In this document: one piece after another, positions 26,564-35,536 of the stretch
Position numbering within the stretch: the first letter of the stretch is position 1
Layout: each line of letters starts with the position of its first letter
Origin: Deltaproteobacteria bacterium
Lineage (GTDB): Bacteria; Desulfobacterota; Binatia; Binatales; Binataceae
DNA: 37,361 nucleotides
Reading direction: 5' to 3'
Assembly: GCA_019237115.1 (NCBI GenBank)
Contig: JAFAHS010000466.1
Location: forward strand, 1 to 37,361
The notes under the pieces: model-generated
Database searches by the model: none
Told to the model about the DNA's origin: nothing
The model's input: the letters and a program-made list of their open reading frames with translations, nothing else
Translations under genes and position numbers: made by a program

Positions 26564-27445
26564 ATGAAACTTGGCCTTCACCTTCCCCAATTTGGTGCGA
26601 CTGCTAATGAGGTCGCTGGAGTAGCGCGACGTGCCGAAACGGAGGGCTATTCGTCGCTGTGGGTCAGCGATCACATTCTGGTCCCCGCGGCTGGCGGCAC
26701 AATTCCCGCGCTGGAGATCCTCGAGCCGATTGCGACCCTAGCGTACGTCGCGGCGGTCACCAGCAGGATAAGACTTGCCACTAGCGTGATCGTAGTTCCC
26801 TATCGCAACGCGATTCATCTGGCCAAAGAGTTTGCGACCCTCGACCGGCTGGCGCAGGGCAGGGTGACCGCGGGGGTGGCGAGCGGATGGCTGGAAGCCG
26901 AATTTCGCTCCCTGCGGGCGCCGTATGCAGATCGCGGCAAGTACACGGATGAAGCGATACGTCTGATGCGGGCCTGTTGGGCGAACGACACGCCCGAATT
27001 TGCAGGAGAGTTTTTTCAGCTTTCCGGAATGCGATTTGGACCGCGTCCGGCCGAGGGCAAGATACCAATCGTGATCGGCGGTATCAGCCGGCGCGCGGTT
27101 CGACGCGCGGTTGAACTGGGCGATGGATGGCATGGCACGCGGATGAAGCCCGTGCAGGTGGCCGAGCGCCTGCGATGGCTGCGCGAAATCGCCGCGCGCG
27201 AAGGGCGCGATCTGTCGAGCTTCGCGTTGTCACATCGCGTGTATCTTGGATTTTCGGAACGCTGGACCGAGACGGGGGGCTATGTCGAGGGAATTCTCGC
27301 ACCGCCCACGGAGCTGGCAGATTATCTGAATCAATTTGCCGAGCTGGGAATTCACGAGGTTTTGATCACACCGATTGGCGCAGATCGCACGCTCGAGCAC
27401 TTTATGGACCGCTTTGACAAGGAAGTGCTGCCGCGTCTCAAGTAA
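26564..27445 (+). CDS. LLM-class F420-dependent oxidoreductase
   Basis: This 293-aa protein starts at ATG 26564 with AGGTGA 5 nt upstream. It has the luciferase-like monooxygenase pattern: an N-terminal MKLGLHLPQFG, ETEGYSSLWVSDHILVP, LATSVIVVPYRNAIHLAKEF, LDRLAQGRVTAGVASGW, and GKIPIVIGGISRRAVRRAVE followed by DGWHG. These residues form a TIM barrel with a deazaflavin or flavin pocket. Length and motifs match the subgroup annotated as probable F420-dependent oxidoreductases. The substrate is unknown. Use of F420 by this organism is inferred from the family only, since no F420 biosynthesis gene is in the window. Confidence 0.88.
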   Translation: MKLGLHLPQFGATANEVAGVARRAETEGYSSLWVSDHILVPAAGGTIPALEILEPIATLAYVAAVTSRIRLATSVIVVPYRNAIHLAKEFATLDRLAQGRVTAGVASGWLEAEFRSLRAPYADRGKYTDEAIRLMRACWANDTPEFAGEFFQLSGMRFGPRPAEGKIPIVIGGISRRAVRRAVELGDGWHGTRMKPVQVAERLRWLREIAAREGRDLSSFALSHRVYLGFSERWTETGGYVEGILAPPTELADYLNQFAELGIHEVLITPIGADRTLEHFMDRFDKEVLPRLK

Positions 27446-27499
27446 AGACGCACTTCTGCCCTTTCCGGCCGCGAACTTCCCTCGATTCTCCGCGGACTG

Positions 27500-27705
27500 T
27501 TATAGCCAGGTCCGCTGCCGCTCTTGTCGCCTAAACCAGCAGCGCACCCACACGAATTCGGCGCTGAGGATGCTGAGGCCGAGCACGACTGCGAGCTCAT
27601 CCTTGCCCCGGCGTCACGATCATCACGATTCCCACCCCGCAGGACCGTGGAGCCAATAACCGCGACTATGGTTCGCCGATCCTGCCTAAAAGTCCCCACC
27701 CACAT
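27500..27705 (-). pseudogene. PGPGW-type transmembrane protein remnant with frameshifts
   Basis: From an ATG at 27705 one frame gives RRTIVAVIGSTVL, a second gives GIVMIVTPGQG, and a third gives ELAVVLGLSILSAEFVWVR followed by CWFRRQERQRTWL and a stop at 27500-27502. Joined, they match the small two-helix PGPGW membrane-protein family (helix, TPGPG turn, helix with EFVWxR, basic tail). Two frameshifts are needed, and no shifted frame is open across the whole stretch. It is either decayed or an assembly artefact. Confidence 0.5.
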
Positions 27706-27765
27706 CTAGAATAGAAAATATCAGGCTCGCACTTGGCAGCGAACCAAATTTTATCCTGAAACGAA

Positions 27766-27795
27766 GGTGGGCGCCCGCGTGCGCGGGCGCCCACC
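27766..27795 (-). terminator. Strong terminator hairpin of the downstream OmpA lipoprotein gene
   Basis: A perfect 14-bp inverted repeat (GGTGGGCGCCCGCG and its complement around a 2-bp centre) lies 21 bp beyond the lipoprotein stop. On the minus strand it is followed by TTCGTTTC, a weak U-tract. Confidence 0.7.
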
Positions 27796-27816
27796 GATCG
27801 AGGGAAGACTGTATAC

Positions 27817-28518
27817 CTATTGCTGTGGGACTAGCTCCACGCGCCGATTTTGCGCGCGGCCCTCGGGGGTGTCGTTCGTCGCGACGAAATTGGTCTTGCC
27901 GAAGCCCTGAGTAATCAGGACGGAGGGCGAGACGCCCTGCTGCACTAGGTAGTTCTTCACTGCGTCGGCGCGCCTCTGCGAAAGGCGCAAGTTATACTCT
28001 TCTGTTCCGATCGCGTCGGTGTAGCCGTTCACCTGAACGATTACGTTGGGGTTCGCTCGCAGCGTCGCTGCGGCTTCATCCAGCACCGCCGCATCGCCGG
28101 GGCGAATGTTGTACTTGTCGAAATCGAAATGGACACCACGCAGCACCAGCTTCTCCTTGGCTGGCGGCGGCGGGGGCAGCGGAGGAGGAGGCGGCGGTGG
28201 TGGAGGAGGAGGCGGTGGCGGCTGAACAATCGGATCGCAGATGAAATGACCGGCGACCAGTCCAACAACCGCACCAACGCCGGTACCAATCAAGGTCCCG
28301 GTGATGACTCGCTGGGAGGAGTTATTACTACCCTGAACGTTGTCGGCGATGCCAAAACCGATTCCGGTGCCGACCCCGGCTCCAATCACGCTGCCCAGCA
28401 GGGCGCAGTTACCCCATTGGCGTGGCTGCTCGATTTGCTGCTGGAGTTGCGCACAGCCGGAAGCTGCCAGTGCCAGGCCGGCCGCAGCGAGGGCCAAGAA
28501 ACGTGAACGAAGTCTCAT
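27817..28518 (-). CDS. OmpA-family lipoprotein with glycine-zipper and polyproline linker
   Basis: This 233-aa protein starts at ATG 28518 with GGGGAGG 5 nt upstream, which decides the start against a longer frame. A signal peptide (RFLALAAAGLALAASGC) has its lipobox Cys at residue 22. A glycine-rich amphipathic hairpin follows (GSVIGAGVGTGIGFGIAD, TLIGTGVGAVVGLVAGHF), then about 20 residues that are almost all proline (about 100-119). The C-terminal OmpA domain has VHFDFDKYNIRPG, VNGYTDAIGTEEYNLRLSQR and GRAQNRRVEL. The domain should bind peptidoglycan from an outer-membrane lipid anchor, with the rigid proline stalk setting the reach. A strong terminator follows. Confidence 0.9.
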   Translation of the reverse strand: MRLRSRFLALAAAGLALAASGCAQLQQQIEQPRQWGNCALLGSVIGAGVGTGIGFGIADNVQGSNNSSQRVITGTLIGTGVGAVVGLVAGHFICDPIVQPPPPPPPPPPPPPPLPPPPPAKEKLVLRGVHFDFDKYNIRPGDAAVLDEAAATLRANPNVIVQVNGYTDAIGTEEYNLRLSQRRADAVKNYLVQQGVSPSVLITQGFGKTNFVATNDTPEGRAQNRRVELVPQQ

Positions 28519-29421
28519 CGTGTCCTCCCCAGGATGAATGAAGAATCTCGCCCGCCGCGTATCGTGTAGCTTGGCGGAGGCGGGCTGTGAAACAGCTTCG
28601 CAGAAATTTAACAATCGGTTTTGTTGATACGATTGACTTACGTAATTGCCCCGTAACACGACCAAAACGTTATCGACACGATTGTCGATGAAGGCCGCCC
28701 GCCACCTTTCAGTGTGAGCTCAAGATGATGAGCTGGGAGACGTGAGGCGCACCGAAAGCGATCTTTTTGGCCGCTGAACTAGTCGCTTAGGAAGCAGAGA
28801 CGACCCTGCGATTACCTGCGCCCGTCCCACACCGCCGATAGAGCCCGATGCCGGACCCACTCTCTTCACCACATTTCGAACATGTTCCGACCGCGACAAA
28901 ACGTCTTAGGCTCATGAGAACATCGCGCACCAGGTATCTGGGATCGGTCCCTCAGCTTCTGACATCGCTTAAGGCCCCGCTCATCCTGGCGTCCATTGCT
29001 GTCTTGGCGCAGACCGTCGCACTACTAGGTCCAACGCGATATTAAATAGTAATGGGCGCCGAGGTTCTCCTCCTCTCTCGTCTTGGTCCTACGGTTGGGC
29101 GGCAGCCCCCGACACTCCTTGGCGCATAATTATTTCTGAGGGTGCTTCCCTGCTCGATTCTTTTTGAGTCCGAACGAAGCCGTCTCGTTATTAGCGGTCA
29201 GAGGTTGAGTGCTCTTGGCCCCACCTCCGGCACGCCCTCTACGAAATCCGCCAACAGGCTCACGTGGAGAAAGCGTCCGGAGCTTCTTCGCGCGATGGCC
29301 ACCGCTGGAACCGCGAGCAGATGGTTGGGTGCTTGCAGTGGATCTCAGAGCCTACTTTGCAACAATGTAGCCTGTTCCTGGAGTCACTGGCGCCGGTGTA
29401 CACATTTTCGAGACAGTTTGG
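28519..29421. other. Gap of about 900 bp between an OmpA lipoprotein and a flavin monooxygenase
   Basis: This region lies between divergent genes. An open frame at 28848-29045 has no ribosome-binding site and unconvincing composition. An inverted repeat sits at 28672-28689. No RNA gene was seen. The sequence from about 29080 to 29400 shows neither strand coding convincingly and may be gene debris. Confidence 0.35.
28672..28689. repeat. Inverted repeat, possible operator
   Basis: ATCGACA and TGTCGAT separated by CGAT, about 155 bp upstream of the OmpA lipoprotein start on the minus strand. A related half-site (GATACGATTG) occurs nearby at about 28627. The arms are palindromic like a dimeric repressor site; no regulator is assigned. 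Confidence 0.35.
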
Positions 29422-30567
29422 GTGACTGCCTTGTCGAAAAAACAACTCGAAATCGCAATCGTTGGCGCCGGTATTGGAGGACTTACTGCTGCGGCCGCGC
29501 TCCTGCGGGTCGGGGTGAGAGTTCAAGTCTATGAGCAAGCGAGCGCATTTGCGCGGGTCGGCGCCGGCATCCAGCAGAGCCCGAACGCAGTTCGGGTGCT
29601 TCGAGAGCTCGGGCTCGAGCCACAGCTGCGTAGGCTGGCGTTCTATCCGATGTACTGGCAAAACCGCGACTCGAAAACCGGCACGCTTGCGCACCACTAT
29701 CCGCTGGGCCCGGCGGCTGAGGAGCGCTTTGGAGCTCCATACCTACTTCTCCACCGTGGCGACCTGCATTCCGCGATCGCGTCGATTGTTCCTCGCCAGC
29801 TCATCCACCTCAACCAGAGGCTTGTCGGTCTCGAGAGCGTCAAAGATGGCGTGACACTCTCGTTCGCCGACGGTGCCCATAGAACGGCCGACGCGCTGGT
29901 CGGTGCTGACGGTGTTCATTCCTTCGTCCGGGAGATCCTCTTCGGAACTGAGAAACCTCGTTTCACCGGACGGGTCGCCTATCGCACGACTTTTCCCACA
30001 GGACATCTCGCCGCGCTTGATATCGGCGACAATACGAAGTGGTGGGGCGCAGATCGGCATATCGTCGTCTACTTCGTGAAGCCGAATCGAGAGGAGATCT
30101 ATTTTGTTACCAGCACCCCCGAGTCGCAGTTCGAGGTCGAATCTTGGTCGTCGCATGGCGACACCGAGACCTTGCGCTCAGCCTATGAGGACTTTCACCC
30201 GCAAGTGCGCGCCGTACTCGCCGCTTGTCAGCAAGTTCACAAGTGGGCGCTCGTCGAACGCGACCCCGTTCCCCGCTGGGGCGAAGACCGCATCGTCCTG
30301 CTGGGTGATGCCTGTCACGCGATGACTCCCTACATGGCACAGGGTGCGGCGATGGCGGTCGAAGATGCGGCGGTGCTCTCGCGCTGCCTCGAAGGAATTG
30401 AACCCGACTGTATTCCTGCCGCCCTCAGGCGCTACGAGTTAACGCGCAAGGAGCGTGCCTCGCGAGTTCAGCTCACTTCAAGCAAGAATACTTGGATGCG
30501 TCAGAGGACCGACGGCGACTGGGTCTATGGATATGACGCCTGGCGTGTCCCCTTGGCCGTGCTCTGA
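29422..30567 (+). CDS. FAD-dependent aromatic-ring monooxygenase, 6-hydroxynicotinate 3-monooxygenase-like
   Basis: This 381-aa class A flavoprotein starts at GTG 29422. It has the ADP-binding GAGIGG at 15-20, FAD/NAD(P)H motif GADGVHSFVR at 161-170, and the GD motif in VLLGDACHAMTPYMAQGAAM (G295-D296). The pattern of KWWGADRHIVVYFV, KWALVERDP and the C-terminal end (KNTWMRQRTDGDWVYGYDAW) closely follows NicC, which decarboxylatively hydroxylates 6-hydroxynicotinate. Salicylate and hydroxybenzoate hydroxylases are related, so the substrate could be another hydroxylated aromatic acid. No nicotinate-pathway neighbours are present, and I give no symbol. Ribosome binding is weak; an in-frame TTG at 29431 is possible. 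Confidence 0.88.
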   Translation: MTALSKKQLEIAIVGAGIGGLTAAAALLRVGVRVQVYEQASAFARVGAGIQQSPNAVRVLRELGLEPQLRRLAFYPMYWQNRDSKTGTLAHHYPLGPAAEERFGAPYLLLHRGDLHSAIASIVPRQLIHLNQRLVGLESVKDGVTLSFADGAHRTADALVGADGVHSFVREILFGTEKPRFTGRVAYRTTFPTGHLAALDIGDNTKWWGADRHIVVYFVKPNREEIYFVTSTPESQFEVESWSSHGDTETLRSAYEDFHPQVRAVLAACQQVHKWALVERDPVPRWGEDRIVLLGDACHAMTPYMAQGAAMAVEDAAVLSRCLEGIEPDCIPAALRRYELTRKERASRVQLTSSKNTWMRQRTDGDWVYGYDAWRVPLAVL

Positions 30568-30650
30568 GCAGCCGATTGCTGGCCGATCGGGTTCGATGTG
30601 AGCGGGTTTCCCGGGAATTGTTGAAGGGGAGAATGCCCGAAGTGGTTGGT

Positions 30651-30700
30651 GCGAGAGGCGGGACTTGAACCCGCAGGCCTTGCGGCACTGGATCCTAAGT
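30651..30700 (-). other. Distal attachment site: 3' half of tRNA-Leu
   Basis: Fifty bases are identical to 35538-35587 except for one position. They cover the anticodon loop to the 3' end of the acceptor stem. Directly beyond lies ACCA on the minus strand (30647-30650), a discriminator base plus an encoded CCA tail. The 5' half of the tRNA is absent, so this is a displaced tRNA end as left by a tRNA-targeting integrase. Confidence 0.85.
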
Positions 30701-31760
30701 TCTGCTCGCGTATCGGCAATGAGTGGCGCACGTCATCACTTCACACGCTTTTCAAGGACTTTTCAGCGTCTCGATCAGTAGACGGTGGCGCTGATCAACC
30801 TATAGAGCACCTCATTGCCGCCACAATTCAGCCACATTTTGGCGACGGTGCTTTCTAACAGTTGATCTGTTAGGTTGAGGCCGATTTCCGGTGTTGCTGC
30901 GACCTCAGCATCCGTATGCCAGGCCGACATATTTTCGGTTCTTCCTGCTGTTGAAAGCGACTCTGCCATGCTCGTGCTGGAGCTGTGCCTAAACGCAAAC
31001 AGACTGGCACGCAGTCGAAACTACCATTCTCACGCTTACCCGATACCCGGCGAACGCTGGAAATTCACTGCGGCAATTGCGGTGCGCGTTTCATCGCGTT
31101 CTATGGGGACCGAGGAGGATGCTCCCACTCAGATCGCCGACACCGAGAAATGTGGGTTAGGCGGTGCTCACCCGCTCAAGAAAGTTATTAGGCTGGTTGC
31201 GCAGGTAACGGCGCGAGGCGTCAAGCGCGATGAGCTTAGGATCTGACGTCTAACCGCTCAGCGCGTCGCCGCCGAAGGAACGCACTTACTTCATTCGTGG
31301 GCCGATTATCGGGTCACGCTGCAAAAAGCCCCGGTCCTGCTCGCATTACTCTCTCGATCCGTATGTGTGCCAGACGCCAGCAGTCAGCGGGGAAGCCCTT
31401 GCCGTTCCCTTTGTCGGAGCCTGTGCAGGCGCCACTAGGGAGCAGCCTACCAGGGCGTGCGCCGCAGCGCGGTGAAATGTCATAAGCACCGCCTAGCAAA
31501 GGGCCGGGGTTACGCATAGCGCCTTCGAGCGCTTTGTGGTGCCTCTGCCCTCGAGTTTGTAGAGTTGCTTTTGACATTCTGTCCAGCCTGAGGGGTTCAC
31601 TCCACTTTGATACTCAGAACTGGCCCATCCTCTTTAAGGTTTGATTATCTGTTTCCTTAAGATCTTCATGTTCTAACGACAGGCCAACTATCAGTGTGGA
31701 CACACGCTGTGCATACGTGTGGTCGAAGTGTAGCCTGCCGCTTGAAAGAGGCAGATAAGC
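30701..31760. other. Gene-poor left part of the island
   Basis: About 1 kb with no convincing gene apart from the low-confidence ORF at 30985. A perfect 7-bp inverted repeat, CTAACAG and CTGTTAG with TTGAT between, lies at 30855-30873. The stretch just before 31761 should hold the promoter of the TIR-WD40 gene; AGAGG lies 9 nt before its GTG. Confidence 0.4.
30985..31191 (+). CDS. Possible small zinc-ribbon protein
   Basis: GTG-initiated, 68 aa, with IHCGNCGARFIAFYGDRGGC, giving a CxxC knuckle and a third cysteine followed by SHSDRRH. The tail (EMWVRRCSPAQES) does not complete an obvious ribbon. GGAG is too close to the start. A longer frame overlaps in another register. This could be a remnant or chance. 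Confidence 0.25.
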   Translation: MPKRKQTGTQSKLPFSRLPDTRRTLEIHCGNCGARFIAFYGDRGGCSHSDRRHREMWVRRCSPAQESY

Positions 31761-34670
31761 GTGTCCGAACACATCACCCCGCCCGAACCCACTGGCTACT
31801 GGGCGTTTCTCAGCTACAGCCACCGGGATGAACGCTGGGCTTCCTGGCTGCATCGCGCGCTGGAAACCTACCGTTTGCCGCGGCAACTGATTGGCAGCCT
31901 GGGTAAGTACGGAGCACTGCCAAGAAGCCTGTTCCCGGTATTTCGCGATCGAGAGGAACTCGCCAGCGCCGCCGACCTACCGGCTCGCATCCGCGAAGCG
32001 CTGGGGCGTTCGCGGGCAATGGTGGTGATTTGTTCGCCCAGCGCGGCCCGCTCCCGCTGGGTAGCGGAGGAGATCCGCGTCTTCAAAGCTATGCGTGGCG
32101 ACGAGCGGGTCTACTGCATCATTGTCGATGGCGAGCCACACGCCAGCGATATCCCAGGGCGCGAGGCGGAGGAATGCTTTTCGGAGCCCATTCGCTACAG
32201 GGTAGCCGCGAACGGCGAACTCACCGGGGAAGCGGCCGAGCCGGTTGCGGCTGATGCGCGTCCCGCCGCGGACGGTCGGGATGGCGCGTTGCTCAAGCTG
32301 CTTGCCGGACTCCTGGGCATCGAGCTTGAAGTTCTACGCCGCCGTGACGAGAGGCGGCGTAGGCGTCGCAACCAGATCGGGGTGGTCGCCGCGTCGACGT
32401 TAATCGTACTGCTCAGCGCGGGTATCTGGTACACGAACGTGCAGCGCCGGGAAGCGGAACGTCAACGCGACCTCGCGCACACTCGCCAGGAGGTCGCGCT
32501 TGCCCGCCAGCTTGCTGCCGAGTCCTCACGTATCCGGCTTGAGCAACCCGCCGCCATCGAACTTGCGGGTTTGCTCGCCATCGAGGCGGCGCGCCGGCTG
32601 GATACGCTGGAGACACAGCAGGCGCTGCAGGCAGTCCTGCGGCTGTTACCGGCTCAGACGCTGCGTCTCGCCAAAGGAAACTCCAACGCCGCCGCGAACT
32701 ACAGCAACGACGGTCGCGTCGCGCTGGCGGACCAAAGCGATCGGCTGAGCGCCTTCAGCGTGCCCCAAGGTCATCCACTCTGGGAGGTGCCTAAGCATTA
32801 CAACAGCAAACCCGTTCTGACGCCGGACGGCTGCTGTGTGCTCTATTTTGACTGTGGAAGACTTTGGCACGTGCTGCGCCTTATCGATGGCCGCGAAATG
32901 CAGCCGGCGCCAGCATACCTGACACAGCTCCAGACCGCTCCATCAGATCGTACTCGCCGCCTCGAATTTAGCCGGGATGGCCGTCTGCTTGCGGTCGGCC
33001 CACAGTTGGTTGACACCGTAACCGGCACTGCACTGCACGACCCAGTCTCGGAACCCTCGGCTGAATTCACTTTCGATTCAACTGGCCGGCTCCTGGCGCG
33101 ACGCACAGGCCGGAACGTCGCACTATTCGCTCCGGGCGGTGCAAAATTGCTGCAAAGCTGGCAGCTAGCCAGGGAAGAAAAGCTGATCTTTAGTCCAGAT
33201 AGTGCCCTCCTTGCCGGGATGGGCTATCGGGGCCTGGAACTCTTCGACACGCTGAATGGTCAGCGCTTGTTTGAGCTTACCTGCGACGAGTCCTTCGAAG
33301 ATGCTACATTTTCCACGGATGCCAAGGTGCTTGCCACCGCGTGCGGAAACGTCGTGCGCCTCCATGACGCCCGCAGCGGGATCCTTCTAGCTGAGCTTCA
33401 GCATGACGGGCAGGTGGCCAGTGTGCGCTTCAGCCGCGACGGTGCGCGTGTGCTGACCGCCGGCTACGACAACACTGTGCGCATCTGGCATCTCGCCGAT
33501 CGACGCGAGATCTGGCGCGCGGCGGTCCCTGATTACATGACCCAGGCCACATTTGCCCCAAACGAGCGCAGTATTCTAGCGGCCGGGGACGGCGGTATCT
33601 ATCTCTGGCCTTTGGGAGAGGAAACCGACTGGCTGGCCGAAATACCGGGCCTAATCTGGGCGCTGGCTGCGAGTCCGGACGCCCGTTGGATCGCCGCCGC
33701 GGGAGTGGAACCCCAGGCGCAGGTGGTGGCGGTGCGAGTATCAGACGGGCAGACACGTGAGCTGGCGCATCCCGAGAAACGGGTCGCCGGGCTCGCCTTC
33801 AGCCCCGACAGCAGACTGCTCGCGGTGACGGAATGGCGAGCCCTCAGCGTGCTACCCGTGGAGGGCGGACAGGCGTTGTTTCATCGGCAGTTGGATGACT
33901 ACCCCGATGCTGCCATCGTGGGGAGCGCCTTCACCCCCGAGGGTCAGTTGCTCATCGCCACGACCGGCAAGTCCCTACGCGGCTATTTCCGCCTCGACCG
34001 CTGCGACTTATCCAAAAGTGGCGACAAGCAATTCTGCGTAACCCGCGAATTGCCTCTGGACCCCTTTTCCGATGCGCAGCCATTTTTCAGCACCGATGGA
34101 CGTCGGGTTGCCTTCAGCGCGAACCAGAATCTTCACAGCTCTTTGCGCTTGTGGGATACACTGGGCGGAAGCGAGTCGATCCTGCCGGCGCGGCGAGTCA
34201 AAGATCTGGTACTCACGTCCGACCGGTTGTTCCTCGCCCTTGAGGCAGGTGGCTCGGTAGAAATCCTCGATACGGCGGGCCGCACTCTACGTAGCATCGC
34301 GCACGAGGGATGGGTCTTCCATCTGGCGCTAGCGCCTGATGGACAGTACCTCGCCGGCGCCCTGGCAGACCCGTTGTCGCCGAGCAAAAACCGCGTCGTC
34401 CTTTGGCGTCTTGGTGACGGCGAGGAGGTTGCCCGCTATGCGAGGCCGGGAGATGACGGTCCAGTGATCTTTCTCCCAGACGGGCACCGCCTGGCGTACT
34501 CGGATGGGGACAAACTGCGCATTGACGCATGGCGGAGGGAAGACGTAATTGCGCTGGCTTGCGCACGTCTCACCCGTAACCTGGACTGTGGCCAATGGCG
34601 AACTTGGCTGGGGGATGAAAGCTACCGCCCGACTTGCCCAACCTTGCCGTCGGCAGCGTGTGCGCCCTAA
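31761..34670 (+). CDS. TIR domain - transmembrane - WD40 repeat protein
   Basis: This 969-aa protein starts at GTG 31761 with AGAGG 9 nt upstream. Residues about 12-145 form a TIR domain: YWAFLSYSHRDERWASWLHR, then FRDREELASAADLPARIREA (with candidate catalytic glutamates), MVVICSPSAARSRWVAEEI and VYCIIVDGEP. After an Arg-rich segment comes one membrane helix (GVVAASTLIVLLSAGIWY, about 207-224), a coiled coil rich in Arg/Glu/Gln (226-260) and about 600 residues of WD40-type repeats (LEFSRDGRLLAV, VRFSRDGARVLTAGYDNTVR). The C-terminus (ACARLTRNLDCGQWRTWLGD) is the usual end of such WD40 receptors. Bacterial TIR domains are often NAD-degrading or signal-generating; the WD40 part is probably the sensor or scaffold. 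It is the only sizeable gene in the tRNA-Leu island. A defence role is inferred, not shown. Confidence 0.9.
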   Translation: MSEHITPPEPTGYWAFLSYSHRDERWASWLHRALETYRLPRQLIGSLGKYGALPRSLFPVFRDREELASAADLPARIREALGRSRAMVVICSPSAARSRWVAEEIRVFKAMRGDERVYCIIVDGEPHASDIPGREAEECFSEPIRYRVAANGELTGEAAEPVAADARPAADGRDGALLKLLAGLLGIELEVLRRRDERRRRRRNQIGVVAASTLIVLLSAGIWYTNVQRREAERQRDLAHTRQEVALARQLAAESSRIRLEQPAAIELAGLLAIEAARRLDTLETQQALQAVLRLLPAQTLRLAKGNSNAAANYSNDGRVALADQSDRLSAFSVPQGHPLWEVPKHYNSKPVLTPDGCCVLYFDCGRLWHVLRLIDGREMQPAPAYLTQLQTAPSDRTRRLEFSRDGRLLAVGPQLVDTVTGTALHDPVSEPSAEFTFDSTGRLLARRTGRNVALFAPGGAKLLQSWQLAREEKLIFSPDSALLAGMGYRGLELFDTLNGQRLFELTCDESFEDATFSTDAKVLATACGNVVRLHDARSGILLAELQHDGQVASVRFSRDGARVLTAGYDNTVRIWHLADRREIWRAAVPDYMTQATFAPNERSILAAGDGGIYLWPLGEETDWLAEIPGLIWALAASPDARWIAAAGVEPQAQVVAVRVSDGQTRELAHPEKRVAGLAFSPDSRLLAVTEWRALSVLPVEGGQALFHRQLDDYPDAAIVGSAFTPEGQLLIATTGKSLRGYFRLDRCDLSKSGDKQFCVTRELPLDPFSDAQPFFSTDGRRVAFSANQNLHSSLRLWDTLGGSESILPARRVKDLVLTSDRLFLALEAGGSVEILDTAGRTLRSIAHEGWVFHLALAPDGQYLAGALADPLSPSKNRVVLWRLGDGEEVARYARPGDDGPVIFLPDGHRLAYSDGDKLRIDAWRREDVIALACARLTRNLDCGQWRTWLGDESYRPTCPTLPSAACAP

Positions 34671-34844
34671 ATCGATCGGACCAAATCCAAGCCGTTAATG
34701 TGATGTCGGTCGGGTTCAGGAACGTGAAATCCCTGTTGTCGGTTGCGGGGTGCTCTGTTTCCGTCAAGTCTCGTTCGAACAGAAATTCGCAGGATCGTTG
34801 CCGGAACGGATATATGAATAGTGGGTTTGCGTCGTCAGAGGTGA

Positions 34845-35429
34845 TTCCTCTACAACGCTCGCAAGGGATTCTTCGAGGCACGCGAGTATGCGGCCGTGCA
34901 GAACCTGTCGCCAAACTACTTAAGGCCAGTCGCGCAGATCGCCTACATCACGGGCTAGCGCACGAAGTCAGAACTTCTGACCCGCCAATGGCGTCACGTC
35001 GACCTTGACGCCGGCTGGCTGCGTCTAGAACCCGGCGAAGGCAAGACGGCCGAGGGCCGGATGTTCCCGCTAACGCCCGAGCTGCGCACCGTGCTCGAAA
35101 AGCAGCGCGAATGGGTCCGTGGCCTCGAACGCGCAACAGGGCAAATCATTCCTTGGGTGTTCGTTCATGACGATGGCACCCCGATCCTGAACTTCCGCTA
35201 CTCCTGGAAAAAAGCCTGTCGCCAAGCCGGCGTGTCGAAAAGGCACGTTCACGATTTCCGACGGACCGCGGTCCGTGACCTTGAACGCGCCGGCGTCCCC
35301 CGATCGGCCGCTATGAAGATGAGCGGCCACCAGACGGAGACCGTTTACAGGCGCTACGCGATCGTCGACGAAGGGATGATGCGCGAGGCCGCCGAGAAAC
35401 TCTCCCGCCTGCACTCCGCGCAAGGATAA
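34845..35429 (+). pseudogene. Tyrosine recombinase (integrase) remnant of the island
   Basis: The readable frame begins LYNARKGFFEAREYAAVQ and reaches IAYITG, then a TAG where relatives have a tryptophan. It resumes RTKSELLTRQWRHVDLDAGW (box I Arg) and continues through HDFRRTAVRDLERAG (His-x-x-Arg) and MSGHQTETVYRRYAI (His and nucleophile Tyr) to a stop at 35429. The N-terminal arm- and core-binding domains are missing, with a stop at 34842-34844. An ORF from ATG 35061 encodes just the last 122 residues and should not be functional. Confidence 0.8.
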
Positions 35430-35536
35430 ATCGAAGCCGTGCGTCCGAGCACAGCCACAAAACAGCCACACTCCACCTTCCCCGACTGCCGCCCGATACC
35501 CATAGATGGTCCAAAACTCTTTTGTTTTATTGGATT

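Noticed and set aside
28129..28250. GGC/GGT-rich repeat tract
   Set aside because: It is the reverse strand of the proline-coding run of the OmpA lipoprotein and not an independent repeat.
28848..29045. Open frame of 65 codons with a hydrophobic C-terminal end
   Set aside because: No ribosome-binding site, atypical composition and no family resemblance.
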